Notes under the pieces: generated by a model | What the model was told of the DNA's origin: nothing | The model's database searches: none | Seen by the model: the letters and a program-made list of their open reading frames with translations, nothing else | Assembly: GCF_032921865.1 (NCBI RefSeq) | Contig: NZ_CP136683.1 | Span: forward strand, 1 to 64,000 | DNA from: Thalassospira lucentensis | Lineage (GTDB): Bacteria > Pseudomonadota > Alphaproteobacteria > Rhodospirillales > Thalassospiraceae | Reading direction: 5' to 3' | DNA length: 64,000 bases | Shown: positions 48,785 through 57,292 of the stretch, piece after piece | Numbering within the stretch: position 1 is the first letter of the stretch | How the letters are laid out: every line of letters starts with the position of its first letter | Program-made: the position numbers and the translations under genes

Positions 48785-49114
48785 TTAATCCCGCGCCTTG
48801 GCCGGATAACCGGCATTTGTCGAAGCGATCCCGATGGTTTCCACATTGGCGACTGACGGGTCGAAGGTGACAGTTGCGGTTTTTTTATCGAAGTTGACGT
48901 CTACGGCCTCTACGCCGGTGACGGCTTCCATCGCGGTTTTGACCGTCACCGGACACAGGGCGCAGGTCATGTTTTCGATGTCGAAAACGGTTGTTTGTTC
49001 ATCCTGCGCTGTGGCGCTGGCAGCAAGCGCCGCAGTTGGGAGGTAGCCTCCCGGATATATGACAGCCAGTCCCAGGGCAAATGCCCCGGCCAGAATAATG
49101 CCTGTTCGTTTCAT
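48785..49114 (-). CDS. merP: Periplasmic mercury-binding protein MerP
   Basis: A 109-residue protein: signal peptide (about 1-30) and an HMA domain with the metal site ENMTCALCPVTVKTAM. The two cysteines of MTCxxC bind Hg(II) and pass it to MerT. The signal region is slightly longer than usual and ends in a Ala-rich stretch (LAASATAQDE). Start at 49114, chosen since the longer frame extends into merT. Confidence 0.95.
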   Translation of the reverse strand: MKRTGIILAGAFALGLAVIYPGGYLPTAALAASATAQDEQTTVFDIENMTCALCPVTVKTAMEAVTGVEAVDVNFDKKTATVTFDPSVANVETIGIASTNAGYPAKARD

Positions 49115-49125
49115 CTCGATTTCTC

Positions 49126-49515
49126 CTAATAGAACAGCGGTGCCCACCAGTTGATTGTCAGGGCCAATCCCACCAGCACGGTTGAGAACCACAGGGCGGC
49201 TTTGGTGATCAGTGCGGATTCCGGACGGGCGCAGTAAGACCCGTCGTCACAAGCTGGCTTGGTCTTGAAATAGACCTGCCAGAACCCCAGCCCGATAAAT
49301 ATCAGAGCCACCGTCGCGAAGAGTGGTTTGTAAGGTTCAAGAGCCGTCAGATTGCCGATCCAGGCCCCCGACACCCCCAGCATCAGAAGCAGGAGTGGTG
49401 CGACACAGCAGGCGGATGCAAGAATGGCTCCGACCACTCCACCAGTTGCAAGCAGACCTCTTTTTGTCTGCTTCCCGTCATCCGACAACAGGTCGTCCGA
49501 TTTGATATCGTTCAT
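49126..49515 (-). CDS. merT: Mercuric transporter MerT
   Basis: A 129-residue inner-membrane protein with three transmembrane helices. The first has the vicinal pair ASACCVAPLL that takes Hg(II) from MerP; the loop has a second pair (PACDDGSYCARP). GAGGT lies 7 nt before the ATG. First gene of the merT-P-F-A operon, divergent from merR. Confidence 0.95.
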   Translation of the reverse strand: MNDIKSDDLLSDDGKQTKRGLLATGGVVGAILASACCVAPLLLLMLGVSGAWIGNLTALEPYKPLFATVALIFIGLGFWQVYFKTKPACDDGSYCARPESALITKAALWFSTVLVGLALTINWWAPLFY

Positions 49516-49554
49516 GTGGTTTACCTCGAATTCGATTCGCAGTTAAGATACAGT

Positions 49555-49569
49555 CTGTAGCTGCTACAG
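49555..49569. promoter_or_regulatory. MerR operator in the divergent mer promoter
   Basis: A perfect palindrome CTGTAGCTGCTACAG (7-bp arms around one T) lies in the 75-nt gap between merT and merR, with TATCTT-like and TTAAAG-like promoter elements on either side. This is where a MerR dimer would bend the over-spaced promoter. Confidence 0.75.
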
Positions 49570-49590
49570 ATTAAAGAAGGTTTTGATCAC

Positions 49591-50007
49591 ATGGACGATC
49601 ACAATTCCGGGAGGCGACTAAAGCGAGCAGAATTGTCGAAGGTGACAGGCTGTCATCTTGAAACGATCCGCTATTATGAAAAGACCGGCATGATGCCCGA
49701 TCCGCGGCGCAGCAAAACGGGTTACAGGCTGTATGACGAAACACATGTTTCCCGGTTGCGGTTTATCCTGCGCGCCCGTGATCTGGGTTTTTCGATTGAA
49801 GATATCCGGGGGTTGCTGACTCTTATAGATGGTCAGTTGCAAACATGTTCGGAGGTCAAACAGCGTACGGAAAGCCATCTTGCTGACGTGCGCACAAAAA
49901 TTGATGACCTGAAACGGATCGAACAGGTTTTGGCGGAAACAGCAGCTCAATGTTCAGGAAAAGATGTGCCTGAGTGCCCTGTTCTGGAAGCCTTGTTCCA
50001 CGTTTGA
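49591..50007 (+). CDS. merR: Mercury-responsive regulator MerR
   Basis: A 138-residue MerR-family regulator: winged helix with LSKVTGCHLETIRYYEKTG, a dimerisation coiled coil, and Cys86, Cys121 and Cys129 in the spacing of the Hg(II)-binding triad of Tn501-type MerR (Cys82, 117, 126). It represses the operon without Hg and activates with it. Divergent from merT across the palindromic operator. Confidence 0.95.
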   Translation: MDDHNSGRRLKRAELSKVTGCHLETIRYYEKTGMMPDPRRSKTGYRLYDETHVSRLRFILRARDLGFSIEDIRGLLTLIDGQLQTCSEVKQRTESHLADVRTKIDDLKRIEQVLAETAAQCSGKDVPECPVLEALFHV

Positions 50008-50300
50008 AGTAGTAGCTTGTGAGTTCGGCTTCATCAAAAGGACAAAGAGGCCAGTTATCAATTTTTACAACATTGTCAGCATGCCAACAAATGAAGTAAA
50101 TTTCAATTATTCCCAAATCCTTGAGCTAAATATCAACAAAAACTTATGATGGAATGCCAGATTCCAAAAAAGGATACGCCCCAAGTAATATATAAAATAG
50201 GAAGTATTTAGCAAGATAAACCAAAAAAGTTTCTGTTTATATAATTAAATCGGCAAGAGTAAAATATTGGTTTTTCGGTTTGTTCCACAGTAAAACCCCT
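50008..50300. other. AT-rich non-coding seam
   Basis: About 290 bases with GC clearly below the surroundings, especially 50085-50280 (runs such as AATATATAAAATAGGAAG). No convincing gene, inverted repeat or transposase remnant seen. It separates the mer region from the CadR/CDF pair and probably marks a join between separately acquired pieces. Confidence 0.5.
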
Positions 50301-50708
50301 CTACCTCTTATGCGTCTCTTTATCATTGATCCCAGAAAGAACGCCACATTCCTCTACATCCCGTCCATCTTTGCAACTTTCTCTTAGTGAAACGAGTTGT
50401 ATTTCTAGCGCTTGTAGAGTGGCAATCTGTGATTGCACATGAGATATGTGATCATCAAGTAAAACGTTGACCGCATTACAAGGCTGATGAGGCTCATCCT
50501 GATGCTGCTGTAGTTCGGAAATCTCCGCCAGAGATAGACCCAGAATTCTGCAGCGACGGATAAATCTCAACCGTTGACCATGCTTTTTGGTATAGACGCG
50601 GTAGCCGTTTTCTCTCCGCCCTACCGACGGCAATAGGCCCTGCTGTTCATAGAAGCGGATTGTTTGTGTGTCGATCTCTACTAACCGTGCCAACTGACCA
50701 ATGCGCAT
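50301..50708 (-). CDS. CadR/PbrR-type MerR-family regulator
   Basis: A 135-residue MerR-family protein starting MRIGQLARLVEIDTQTIRFY. Cys77, Cys112 and Cys121 match the Cd/Pb-sensing cysteines of CadR and PbrR, and CNAVNVLLDDHISHV is the typical block around the first. The His-rich tail of CadR is missing; the protein ends NDKETHKR. Divergent from the CDF exporter across a MerR-type promoter. Codon use is less GC-rich than in the neighbouring mer genes. Confidence 0.88.
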   Translation of the reverse strand: MRIGQLARLVEIDTQTIRFYEQQGLLPSVGRRENGYRVYTKKHGQRLRFIRRCRILGLSLAEISELQQHQDEPHQPCNAVNVLLDDHISHVQSQIATLQALEIQLVSLRESCKDGRDVEECGVLSGINDKETHKR

Positions 50709-50725
50709 TTGTCCTCTCCACCCTA

Positions 50726-50756
50726 TTGACCTTATAGTTACTATATAGTTTTGAAT
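50726..50756 (+). promoter_or_regulatory. CadR/PbrR-type promoter of the CDF exporter gene
   Basis: TTGACC at 50726-50731 is followed by the dyad CTTATAGTTACTATATAG and a -10-like TTGAAT after 19 nt, the long spacer that MerR-family activators untwist. The ACCTTATAG/CTATATAG dyad resembles known Pb/Cd promoters. Confidence 0.7.
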
Positions 50757-50788
50757 GGTAACACTGTAATTTAAAGTGGAACCATGTC

Positions 50789-51685
50789 ATGAGTATATTC
50801 TGTGATAGCCTTTCTGGTAGTGATGCACCTCCGCCATCGAATACCGATGAACCGAACGCCTTCGAAGCATCAGAGCAATGGATCAGTATTTATGCAGTGC
50901 CAAAAATGGACTGCCCGTCAGAAGAACGAATAATCCGCCTCGCCCTGAATGGCCTTAAGGAGATTCAGACCTTGTCCTTCGACTTGTCGAACCACCAGTT
51001 GGAGGTCGTACACAATGGCGAAGTTGCCGCTATCACTACAAAGTTGGAGACCTTGGGGCTAGGCGCTACGCTTCAGGAAAGCACCGCAGCCGATCCAGAG
51101 ACCATCAAGACCGCCGAAGCCTCAACTACCTCTATCAAACAAGAAGCAGGCACCCTGCGCTGGTTGCTTGGCATCAATGCACTCCTATTTCTAATAGAAA
51201 TGATTTCCGGCCTGGCAGCCCAGTCCACTGGCCTAATTAGTGAGTCTCTTGATAATTTCGCAGATGCGGCGGTATACGGGCTCGCCCTTTATGCTGTTGG
51301 GCATAGCATAAGAATGCAGGTGCGTGCCGCGCATCTTGCTGGTGTTCTGCAGCTAATTCTGGCTGTTGGAGCACTAGCGGAGGTGGTGAGACGCTTTGTA
51401 TTTGGCAGTGAGCCTGAATCGTTGGTGATGATGGCTATCGCATTCGTCGCATTGATTGCCAATGCCAGTTGTCTGCTGCTCATATCCAAACATCGGGAGG
51501 GCGGGGCGCACATGAAGGCAAGCTGGATATTCTCGGCCAATGACGTGGTGATCAATCTGGGGGTCATCACCGCCGGCGTTTTGGTCGCGTGGACCGGGTC
51601 CAATTATCCCGACCTGATCATCGGCACCATCGCCGGGGTCATTGTACTGAACGGCGCCAAACGCATTCTGGCTATCAAGGGTTAA
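50789..51685 (+). CDS. CDF cation efflux protein with N-terminal HMA-like domain
   Basis: A 298-residue protein. Residues about 28-95 look like a heavy-metal-associated fold (YAVPKMDCPSEERIIRLAL, with a single Cys instead of CxxC). From about 120 on are the membrane helices of the cation diffusion facilitator family, including GLISESLDNFADAAVYGLAL with the Asp residues that bind Zn/Cd/Co. It lacks the usual C-terminal cytoplasmic domain. Together with the divergent CadR-type regulator it forms a metal-inducible exporter unit seen on various mobile elements. Confidence 0.85.
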   Translation: MSIFCDSLSGSDAPPPSNTDEPNAFEASEQWISIYAVPKMDCPSEERIIRLALNGLKEIQTLSFDLSNHQLEVVHNGEVAAITTKLETLGLGATLQESTAADPETIKTAEASTTSIKQEAGTLRWLLGINALLFLIEMISGLAAQSTGLISESLDNFADAAVYGLALYAVGHSIRMQVRAAHLAGVLQLILAVGALAEVVRRFVFGSEPESLVMMAIAFVALIANASCLLLISKHREGGAHMKASWIFSANDVVINLGVITAGVLVAWTGSNYPDLIIGTIAGVIVLNGAKRILAIKG

Positions 51686-52002
51686 GAGCAGTGTCCGTTG
51701 CGGGCAAAAATCGCTCACGGCATGACCTATTGCCCATTTCTGGCGTACTTCCTGCGTCGGATCAGGCGATAAAATGTCTGGGGCAACAATCAATGGCCTA
51801 TGGCGAGTCTGTTTCTGTACCCCGTTCTTTAATTGGGTGCAGACATGGAACACCTGTGCTGCATTCAGTTGCCAATTGAGAAAACCACCAACTCTTCTTC
51901 ACACGAATCAAGCCGTGCCATGTGAAACTCGGTTTGCTGAAAGATGAAGGATACTTTGAAATGTTAATTCAAGTGTTCCAATTGACCTTACCACCCCAGC
52001 TA
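51686..52002. other. Non-coding gap after CDF gene
   Basis: About 317 bases between the exporter gene and the copper operon. Open frames here are short and have no good start or recognisable content; no inverted repeats or transposase remnant were seen. Likely the right-hand border of the CadR/CDF unit. Confidence 0.4.
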
Positions 52003-52209
52003 TCAATTATTGTGATGCTGTGAGCTTGCCGTCAAATCGCGGTACGCATCCATCAACGGACGATCCTCGGAGACATAGTCCGTATGCTCCTGATCAAGTT
52101 TTTCAAGTGCTGCCAGCATGAATTCGGCAATATCAAGCCTTTCCTGCCAGCAGGCATATCTGAAAGCATGTAAAATGACATGCTCCAATGGGTCGGTTTC
52201 GGAAGACAT
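52003..52209 (-). CDS. Small hypothetical protein at end of copper operon
   Basis: A 68-residue acidic helical protein starting MSSETDPLEHVILHAFRYAC and ending in a His-containing tail (SSQHHNN). It lies 85 nt after the CcdA gene on the same strand, probably as the last gene of the operon. Two Cys/His-rich spots may bind metal, but no family is known to me. Confidence 0.5.
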   Translation of the reverse strand: MSSETDPLEHVILHAFRYACWQERLDIAEFMLAALEKLDQEHTDYVSEDRPLMDAYRDLTASSQHHNN

Positions 52210-52294
52210 TATTCTGCACCTCCTTCATATCGAGGTTAAAGGCTACGCTATCCAGCAAAAGGAAGGTCAACAGAATTCTTCCGGACAGGCGGGA

Positions 52295-53035
52295 TCAGCC
52301 GATAGACGACAGAACAGGAAATGTTTCCAGCAGCCAGAACGCAAAGGCGGACATATAACCGGTCACCATGGCCACGCCCATGACAATCATGATCAAGGCC
52401 GCCGCGGCACGAAGGAACCGCCCGAAACGCCCTATGGATTTCAATCTGGCAGACAGGCTCTCGGTGAACAGTGCCGCCAGGAGAAACGGCACACCTAGCC
52501 CCACGGAATATATGGTCAGCAATGCAATACCATCGCTGACCGTTGCCGACGCGGCGCTGACGGTCAGAATGGCGCCGAGAACAGGACCGATACACGGCGT
52601 CCAGCCGAACGCAAAAGCAAGTCCAAGAGTATATGCCGAAACCACACGCCCACCAGGCAGATCAAGATGAAAGCGCGCTTCCCGCATCATCCACGCCGGA
52701 CGGAGCGTTCCCAGCATGAACAGCCCGAACAGAATGACAATGCCGCCACCAATCAGATTCATCTCGAACCGGTATCCGAGCAGGAACTGACCAAGTGCTG
52801 TTGCACTGGCCCCCAGAAGGACGAAAACCGTGGTGAAGCCCAAAACGAAACACAGGCTGAAACCAAGAGATGACAATCGACCAACTCGGATTGCCTCCGT
52901 TCTGGTCGAAAGAGAGGCACCACCCGCGATATAGGAGATATATCCGGGAACCAGAGGCAGCACGCATGGCGAGAGAAACGAGATGAGGCCTGCGGCGAAC
53001 GCGCTTATTATGCCGATATTGGAAAGTTCAGGCAT
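52295..53035 (-). CDS. CcdA-family thiol-disulfide membrane transporter
   Basis: A 246-residue polytopic protein with six transmembrane helices. Conserved motifs: FLSPCVLPLVPGYISYIAG near the start and FGWTPCIGPVLGAIL in the middle; these two Pro-Cys sites pass electrons from cytoplasmic thioredoxin to the periplasm. The start is the ATG at 53035 (MPELSNIGIISAFA). In this operon it would reduce the two TlpA/DsbE thioredoxins and the SCO proteins. Confidence 0.93.
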   Translation of the reverse strand: MPELSNIGIISAFAAGLISFLSPCVLPLVPGYISYIAGGASLSTRTEAIRVGRLSSLGFSLCFVLGFTTVFVLLGASATALGQFLLGYRFEMNLIGGGIVILFGLFMLGTLRPAWMMREARFHLDLPGGRVVSAYTLGLAFAFGWTPCIGPVLGAILTVSAASATVSDGIALLTIYSVGLGVPFLLAALFTESLSARLKSIGRFGRFLRAAAALIMIVMGVAMVTGYMSAFAFWLLETFPVLSSIG

Positions 53036-53119
53036 TAATCTGTATTCCGTAAAATCAGGAACCAAGTATTCAGAGAACAGGAAGGTCAGCTAACCAAACA
53101 GTGCTAAGCCTATCTTTGT

Positions 53120-53767
53120 TCAGGGCTCTTTTCCTACTTTTGAGAACCAGTCTGTTAACTGATCCAGCCACCCCTTTTCAACAGGCGGCTTTGGGGGGTG
53201 GGCAGCGTTTGTCAATCCGTTCACGTAAAGGATCAGATTCATCTGATTGAAACTCGTGCCGTGAAAAATACCGGCATGGCGGGTATTCCGATCGATAATA
53301 TGAATCATCGGTGCAGACCCGTCACGCTGGCTCAATTTGGCGAATTTATCGGCAACAGTTACAGCACTGATATCCGAAGACGGCATAACAGGCCGCCAGT
53401 TCACCAGATCCCAAGAAGGAGTATCTGAAAAATCTTCGGAATGAACGGTAATGAACGTGACCATTTCCCGCATCGGGCTAATATTCAGCCTCGCCTGAGA
53501 GGACGCCAGTAGGGTTTGCTGTTCTGCACAGGCTGCACCACAATCCCTTGGCACAAAACTTAAAATAAGTATCTGATCATCAAGGTCGCTCAAATTAAAG
53601 CGACCTTGATTTTGGTTGAAAAGTTCTATCTCTGGAACCTTTCCGGTGTTTGTCACCTCAAAATATGGCTCTTTATCCGCCATCACCTCGTCAAGGTCTT
53701 CACCGGGATGATTCGCAAAAGCAGGTGAGGCCGTCAACGCCAGGATCAAAAACAACCACCGGATCAT
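53120..53767 (-). CDS. SCO1/SenC-like periplasmic protein
   Basis: A 215-residue protein with signal peptide (about 1-18, ASPAFA). The thioredoxin-like core has PRDCGAACAEQQTLL, a CxxxC copper/redox motif as in SCO1, placed after the strand ILILSFVPRDC. A later His in RHAGIFHGTSF may be the third copper ligand. It differs from standard SCO in its C-terminal tail with a Trp-rich amphipathic helix (WLDQLTDWFSKV). Overlaps the PCuAC gene by 4 nt. Confidence 0.75.
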   Translation of the reverse strand: MIRWLFLILALTASPAFANHPGEDLDEVMADKEPYFEVTNTGKVPEIELFNQNQGRFNLSDLDDQILILSFVPRDCGAACAEQQTLLASSQARLNISPMREMVTFITVHSEDFSDTPSWDLVNWRPVMPSSDISAVTVADKFAKLSQRDGSAPMIHIIDRNTRHAGIFHGTSFNQMNLILYVNGLTNAAHPPKPPVEKGWLDQLTDWFSKVGKEP

Positions 53768-54213
53768 TCTGTTTCCCCCTGCGGCCCGGCGGCAGCTATG
53801 CCAAGAATGGCGACGTCAATGCTAATCTCGCCTGCGTTTTCAAAGCGCAATGTCATGGGAAACTTCTGTCCTTCACGGAGTTTTTCATGCAATCCCGCCA
53901 ACATGAGATGCATTGCCCCCGGCGCCAGAGTGACCGGGCGGTTGGCGGGAACATCCAGAGCCATGACATGTCGCATCCGGCGAACATCATCGACCTTGAC
54001 GACATCATGTATCATCACATGGTCTGCCACAGGTGTGGTGATTTCCAGAAGGCGGTCGGCCGCAGCACTTGTGATCGTAAGATATGCCACCCCCGGACGG
54101 GATGTCAGGATCGTGGCACGTGCCCAGGCGTCAGATATTTCGACAAGGCTCTCGGCAGAAACCGGTAGTGCTGTCAGCAAGGTCATAACGAGGGCGATGG
54201 CGGTTCTTTTCAT
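53764..54213 (-). CDS. PCu(A)C-type periplasmic copper chaperone
   Basis: A 149-residue exported protein: signal peptide (about 1-20, PVSAE), then ISDAWARAT and the copper-binding pattern H-(M)-x10-M-x21-HxM, visible as MIHDVVKVDDVRRM and then GAMHLMLAGL. PCuAC delivers Cu(I) to cytochrome oxidase CuA sites with SCO. It overlaps the upstream SCO1 gene and the downstream SCO-like gene by 4 nt each, a strong sign of one pathway. Confidence 0.92.
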   Translation of the reverse strand: MKRTAIALVMTLLTALPVSAESLVEISDAWARATILTSRPGVAYLTITSAAADRLLEITTPVADHVMIHDVVKVDDVRRMRHVMALDVPANRPVTLAPGAMHLMLAGLHEKLREGQKFPMTLRFENAGEISIDVAILGIAAAGPQGETE

Positions 54214-54860
54214 ATTGTATTCCCGTTCATGATCGCAAGAACCCGGATTGCCATGTCTTCTGCCGACTGGTCTCCTTCCCGAAAGACAGTCTGGTAACGG
54301 CCATCCGGTGCCATCAGATATATATGCCCGGAATGGGCCATCAAATAGCCGTCCGGTGCGGTATCGTCGTCCAGCTTTTCGGAATAGACCCGGAAGGCTT
54401 CGGCGGCTGCGGCAACATCCTTTTCGCTGCCGGTCAACCCGATCAGGGCCGGATGAAAGGCCCCGACATATTCCGCCATGACGTCAGGCGTATCGCGTAC
54501 CGGATCAATAGTAATGAATAACGGTGCCACGCGGTCTGCTTCAGGCCCCATTCGGTCAAGCGCATCTGCCATATAGGCCAGTGTGGTCGGACAAACATCA
54601 GGGCAGTGTGTGAAGCCGAAAAAGACAAGTTGCCAACGCCCCGGGAAGCTTGCTTCGGTTACACGGTTTCCCTGATGATCGGTCAAGGAAAAATCGGAGT
54701 GAATTGCGGCTTCTCCCGTCCCTTCGGCCCCCGACGACATCTGCTTGTGGTCGGAAGCCTGAAAGATATATGCGCCGCCAAAGAGTAGGGCAGCAAGAAC
54801 AACCATCCCCCATAATATAGAACGGACGAAACGTAACCGGTTGAAATTATGCGATGTCAT
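54210..54860 (-). CDS. SCO1/SenC copper chaperone
   Basis: A 216-residue protein anchored by one N-terminal helix (about 13-32). FFGFTHCPDVCPTTLAYM holds the CxxxC motif and LMAHSGHIYLMAPDG supplies the conserved His that completes the Cu site of SCO proteins. It works with PCuAC, encoded next, in copper delivery and thiol reduction of CuA sites. Confidence 0.94.
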   Translation of the reverse strand: MTSHNFNRLRFVRSILWGMVVLAALLFGGAYIFQASDHKQMSSGAEGTGEAAIHSDFSLTDHQGNRVTEASFPGRWQLVFFGFTHCPDVCPTTLAYMADALDRMGPEADRVAPLFITIDPVRDTPDVMAEYVGAFHPALIGLTGSEKDVAAAAEAFRVYSEKLDDDTAPDGYLMAHSGHIYLMAPDGRYQTVFREGDQSAEDMAIRVLAIMNGNTI

Positions 54861-54880
54861 GAAACGATCCCGTGGAAAAT

Positions 54881-54907
54881 CCCGCCCGGGTATTTGTCCC
54901 GGGCGGG
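54881..54907 (-). terminator. Strong hairpin between Met-rich gene and SCO1 gene
   Basis: A perfect 10-bp GC-rich stem CCCGCCCGGG / CCCGGGCGGG with a 7-nt loop. On the minus strand it is followed by ATTTTCC, a weak T-tract, so it may be a partial terminator or an mRNA-stabilising element within the operon. Confidence 0.6.
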
Positions 54908-54922
54908 TGTCATGTCACGATG

Positions 54923-55183
54923 TTATTTGTCGGAAGGCTGCGGCATGTGATCGGTCATAGCAGCCATCATTTCAGTACACTGCTCCATCATCGGCCCCAT
55001 CTGGCTCATCATCTTCATCATACCCATCATGCCCTGCATATCCCCCATGCCTGAATTGCCATCATGCTCCATCATCGGGGATTGCTTGTCCGGAGTTTGG
55101 GCTTCCTGGGCATATAGGGCTGTTGTCGCCAGTCCCGCGACCATCATTGTGGCAAACGCGGTGAGTTTGATTGATTTACGCAT
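54923..55183 (-). CDS. Met-rich periplasmic protein, likely Cu(I) binder
   Basis: An 86-residue protein with signal peptide (MRKSIKLTAFATMMVAGLAT, cleavage near ALYAQ). The mature part holds about 18 Met, many in MM or MxxM pairs (MGDMQGMMGMMKMMSQMG), plus His and one Cys, typical of periplasmic Cu(I)-buffering proteins. Start taken as the ATG at 55183, which overlaps the upstream gene by 8 nt. Confidence 0.75.
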   Translation of the reverse strand: MRKSIKLTAFATMMVAGLATTALYAQEAQTPDKQSPMMEHDGNSGMGDMQGMMGMMKMMSQMGPMMEQCTEMMAAMTDHMPQPSDK

Positions 55184-55592
55184 CTCTAACATTCCTTTCG
55201 GTTGTGGACTCATGTCCCGACTGGGGTGTTACAGACGCTATATTTGCGCCTGATGCAGCCGGGGACCTTCCGGCCTCGTTGCCGGGAAGACTGTTTTTCG
55301 GGGTTTCATCGGATGAAGGGGCGATATCGCTGGCGCTCTTTTGCGATGAACAGGCCTTTTTGTTCATGCACAAACCCAGCGCACACATCGCCACGCACGG
55401 CAGAACGGAGACGAGCAATGGCGCGATACCGGCGGCAACCAGCCAGCTCCAGTTAAATGCAAGCCCAGCGACAAGGGCAGTTCCAGCCAGCACAAATACA
55501 CCGCGACGTCCCTTCAGGTAATATCGAACGGCATGAACCACGTCATGCCCAAGCGAGGTATTACCGGATTTGGCTTGTTGTATCTCGGTCAT
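55176..55592 (-). CDS. Hypothetical membrane protein in copper operon
   Basis: A 138-residue protein with two hydrophobic segments (about 33-50 and 52-75). The second ends in LPCVAMCALGLCMNKKACS, with four Cys at the membrane face that could bind metal. The C-terminal 50 residues are Ser/Pro-rich and disordered. Proteins of this size with such a Cys/Met patch are common beside copper genes, but I know no assigned function. Confidence 0.6.
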   Translation of the reverse strand: MTEIQQAKSGNTSLGHDVVHAVRYYLKGRRGVFVLAGTALVAGLAFNWSWLVAAGIAPLLVSVLPCVAMCALGLCMNKKACSSQKSASDIAPSSDETPKNSLPGNEAGRSPAASGANIASVTPQSGHESTTERNVRDA

Positions 55593-55605
55593 AGGAGTTC
55601 CTTCC

Positions 55606-56208
55606 TCAATCGGTGTAGATGTGGGATTTAAGAAAATCTATCATCTCTGCTGTCGCCCATTCGGTCGGTCCGACAAGTCGACCAAGCTCGCGGCCGTTCC
55701 TGTCAATCAGAAGCGTCGTCGGTAAACCGGGGATGCCCAGAGCCGTCGTGGTTTTCATGGTTGGATCGATGAAGAGGTCCAGATTCCGGATGCCGATTTC
55801 GCTATAGAAATCCTGCACGACATCCGCTCCGGCCCGGTCGATTGACAAAGCGATAACTTTGAAGACCGAATTGCCAAGTTCGGCCTGCAAGGCATCCAGG
55901 GTTGGCATTTCCTCGCGGCAAGGAACACACCAGATCGCCCAGACATTCAGCAAGACGACCGTTCCCTCAAAATCACTCAGTGTCACAGGCCGACCTTCGG
56001 CATCCTCAAACCCGAACCCGGGAAGAGGCCGGGGAACATCATGCATGACAAACGAGCGGTGTTGAAGCTGCCTTGCATTGTCCGTCGCCTGATGGGGGGC
56101 ATTCTTCTCGTTGCGTAACGAAACTATGGTCAATGTGGTAACAACCACCAGTATGATGCCAGCGGCAAACCCCACTTTCAGGTTCATATACACCAAGAGG
56201 CTCTTCAT
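55606..56208 (-). CDS. TlpA/ResA-like membrane-anchored thioredoxin
   Basis: A 200-residue protein with one N-terminal membrane anchor (about 10-30). The thioredoxin fold has the active site WAIWCVPCREEMPTL (CxxC at about 101-104) and a cis-Pro near GIPGLPTTLLID. Such proteins reduce apocytochrome c or SCO/CuA thiols in the periplasm and take electrons from CcdA. Overlaps the upstream DsbE-like gene by 4 nt; likely distinct targets, as the two CxxC dipeptides differ (VP here, VA there). Confidence 0.88.
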   Translation of the reverse strand: MKSLLVYMNLKVGFAAGIILVVVTTLTIVSLRNEKNAPHQATDNARQLQHRSFVMHDVPRPLPGFGFEDAEGRPVTLSDFEGTVVLLNVWAIWCVPCREEMPTLDALQAELGNSVFKVIALSIDRAGADVVQDFYSEIGIRNLDLFIDPTMKTTTALGIPGLPTTLLIDRNGRELGRLVGPTEWATAEMIDFLKSHIYTD

Positions 56209-56810
56209 CGAGGTGCCTCCGCAGTTCCGGCACCTGAGGCCTCATTACGCAATTTTTCGACCCTTGGCAGAATGGTCTCGGCCAACACTTTTTCCGTTAC
56301 CGGCCCGACATGCTTGTAAGCAATGTTCCCTTTTGCATCGACAACGAAGGTCTCAGGGACGCCATAGACGCCCCAGTCAATTGCCACACGCCCGTTAATG
56401 TCCGCGCCGGTTCTCGTATAGGGATCGCCAAGGCTATCGAGCCATTCTGCAGCGTCGTCAGGCTGATCCTTATAGTTCAGACCATGCAGTGGAACGGTGC
56501 CGTCGCGGGCCAGTTTCATGAACACGGGGTGTTCTTCACGGCACGCGACACACCAGGAGGCAAAAACATTGACCAGCGACACTTCACCTTTGATATCCGT
56601 ACTCGACAAACCTTGCATCCGGCCTTTTACCGGCGGAAGGTCAAATTCGGGGACCTGTCTGCCCAACAGGGCCGAGGGGAGTGTGTTGGGATCAAGAGTC
56701 AATCCCTTCGCCAGGGCCACACCCAATATCAAGGCGATGCCAAGCGGCAGAAAATAGATCAGCCGGTTGAAGTGCTTTTGCGGGCGATGTTTTTTGGGGA
56801 CTGCACTCAT
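56205..56810 (-). CDS. DsbE/CcmG-type thiol:disulfide protein
   Basis: A 201-residue thioredoxin-like protein with an N-terminal anchor (about 17-36). FASWCVACREEHPVF gives the CxxC; GVYGVPETFVVDAKG is the hallmark GVPExF of CcmG/DsbE, which reduces haem-binding Cys of cytochrome c. It overlaps the cytochrome c gene upstream by 4 nt, so it likely serves that cytochrome. Confidence 0.92.
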   Translation of the reverse strand: MSAVPKKHRPQKHFNRLIYFLPLGIALILGVALAKGLTLDPNTLPSALLGRQVPEFDLPPVKGRMQGLSSTDIKGEVSLVNVFASWCVACREEHPVFMKLARDGTVPLHGLNYKDQPDDAAEWLDSLGDPYTRTGADINGRVAIDWGVYGVPETFVVDAKGNIAYKHVGPVTEKVLAETILPRVEKLRNEASGAGTAEAPR

Positions 56811-57292
56811 TTCGCCCTCCTGTCTTTAGGATTCAGATTGTGCTGGAATGCACGTTCCTCGTCCGACCAGACACTCTTGATATAGCCAAGTACCGCGATG
56901 ATCTCCTCATCACTCAGCACATCCTCGAATGCAGGCATATCGCTCTCATATCCCGGCACGACAGCGCCAATCCCGAACTTGGTCATCGCATAAAGTTCCA
57001 GGTCGCTATGGCGCCATGTATGACCACTGGCATCGTGCGGCGGCGCAGGCATCCGCCCGGTATCAAGGCGGCGCTTCCAGTTTTTCTGCCCCTCAAGATT
57101 TGCACCATGGCACGATGCGCAGAATTCAGCATAGACATCGTTGCCCAGTGCAATCTGTTCCGGAGTGATCGGCTTTTCCAGAAAAGTCAGATTCTCGGGC
57201 GTTGATCCAGCATCCGCTACCCCGGACAACAAAGCCATGCCGACGCCAGCCATTAATCCGGTGACCAATGATCTAGGCGATACAGCGATCAT
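56807..57292 (-). CDS. Class I cytochrome c, periplasmic
   Basis: A 161-residue exported protein; signal peptide (about 1-28) ends near ADAGS. One haem site, FCASCHGANLEG (CxxCH), a distal Met candidate in YESDMPAFEDVLSDEE, and a C-terminal helix with IIAVLGYIKSVW, as in small c-type cytochromes. It may accept electrons from CopA-type oxidation or link to the oxidase. Its ATG overlaps the stop of the 47-residue gene upstream (ATGA). Confidence 0.9.
   Translation of the reverse strand: MIAVSPRSLVTGLMAGVGMALLSGVADAGSTPENLTFLEKPITPEQIALGNDVYAEFCASCHGANLEGQKNWKRRLDTGRMPAPPHDASGHTWRHSDLELYAMTKFGIGAVVPGYESDMPAFEDVLSDEEIIAVLGYIKSVWSDEERAFQHNLNPKDRRAK

Noticed and set aside
51700-51880. Possible transposase or lspA remnant after the CDF gene
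   Set aside because: Neither strand gave recognisable DDE or signal-peptidase II motifs, so no pseudogene is claimed.
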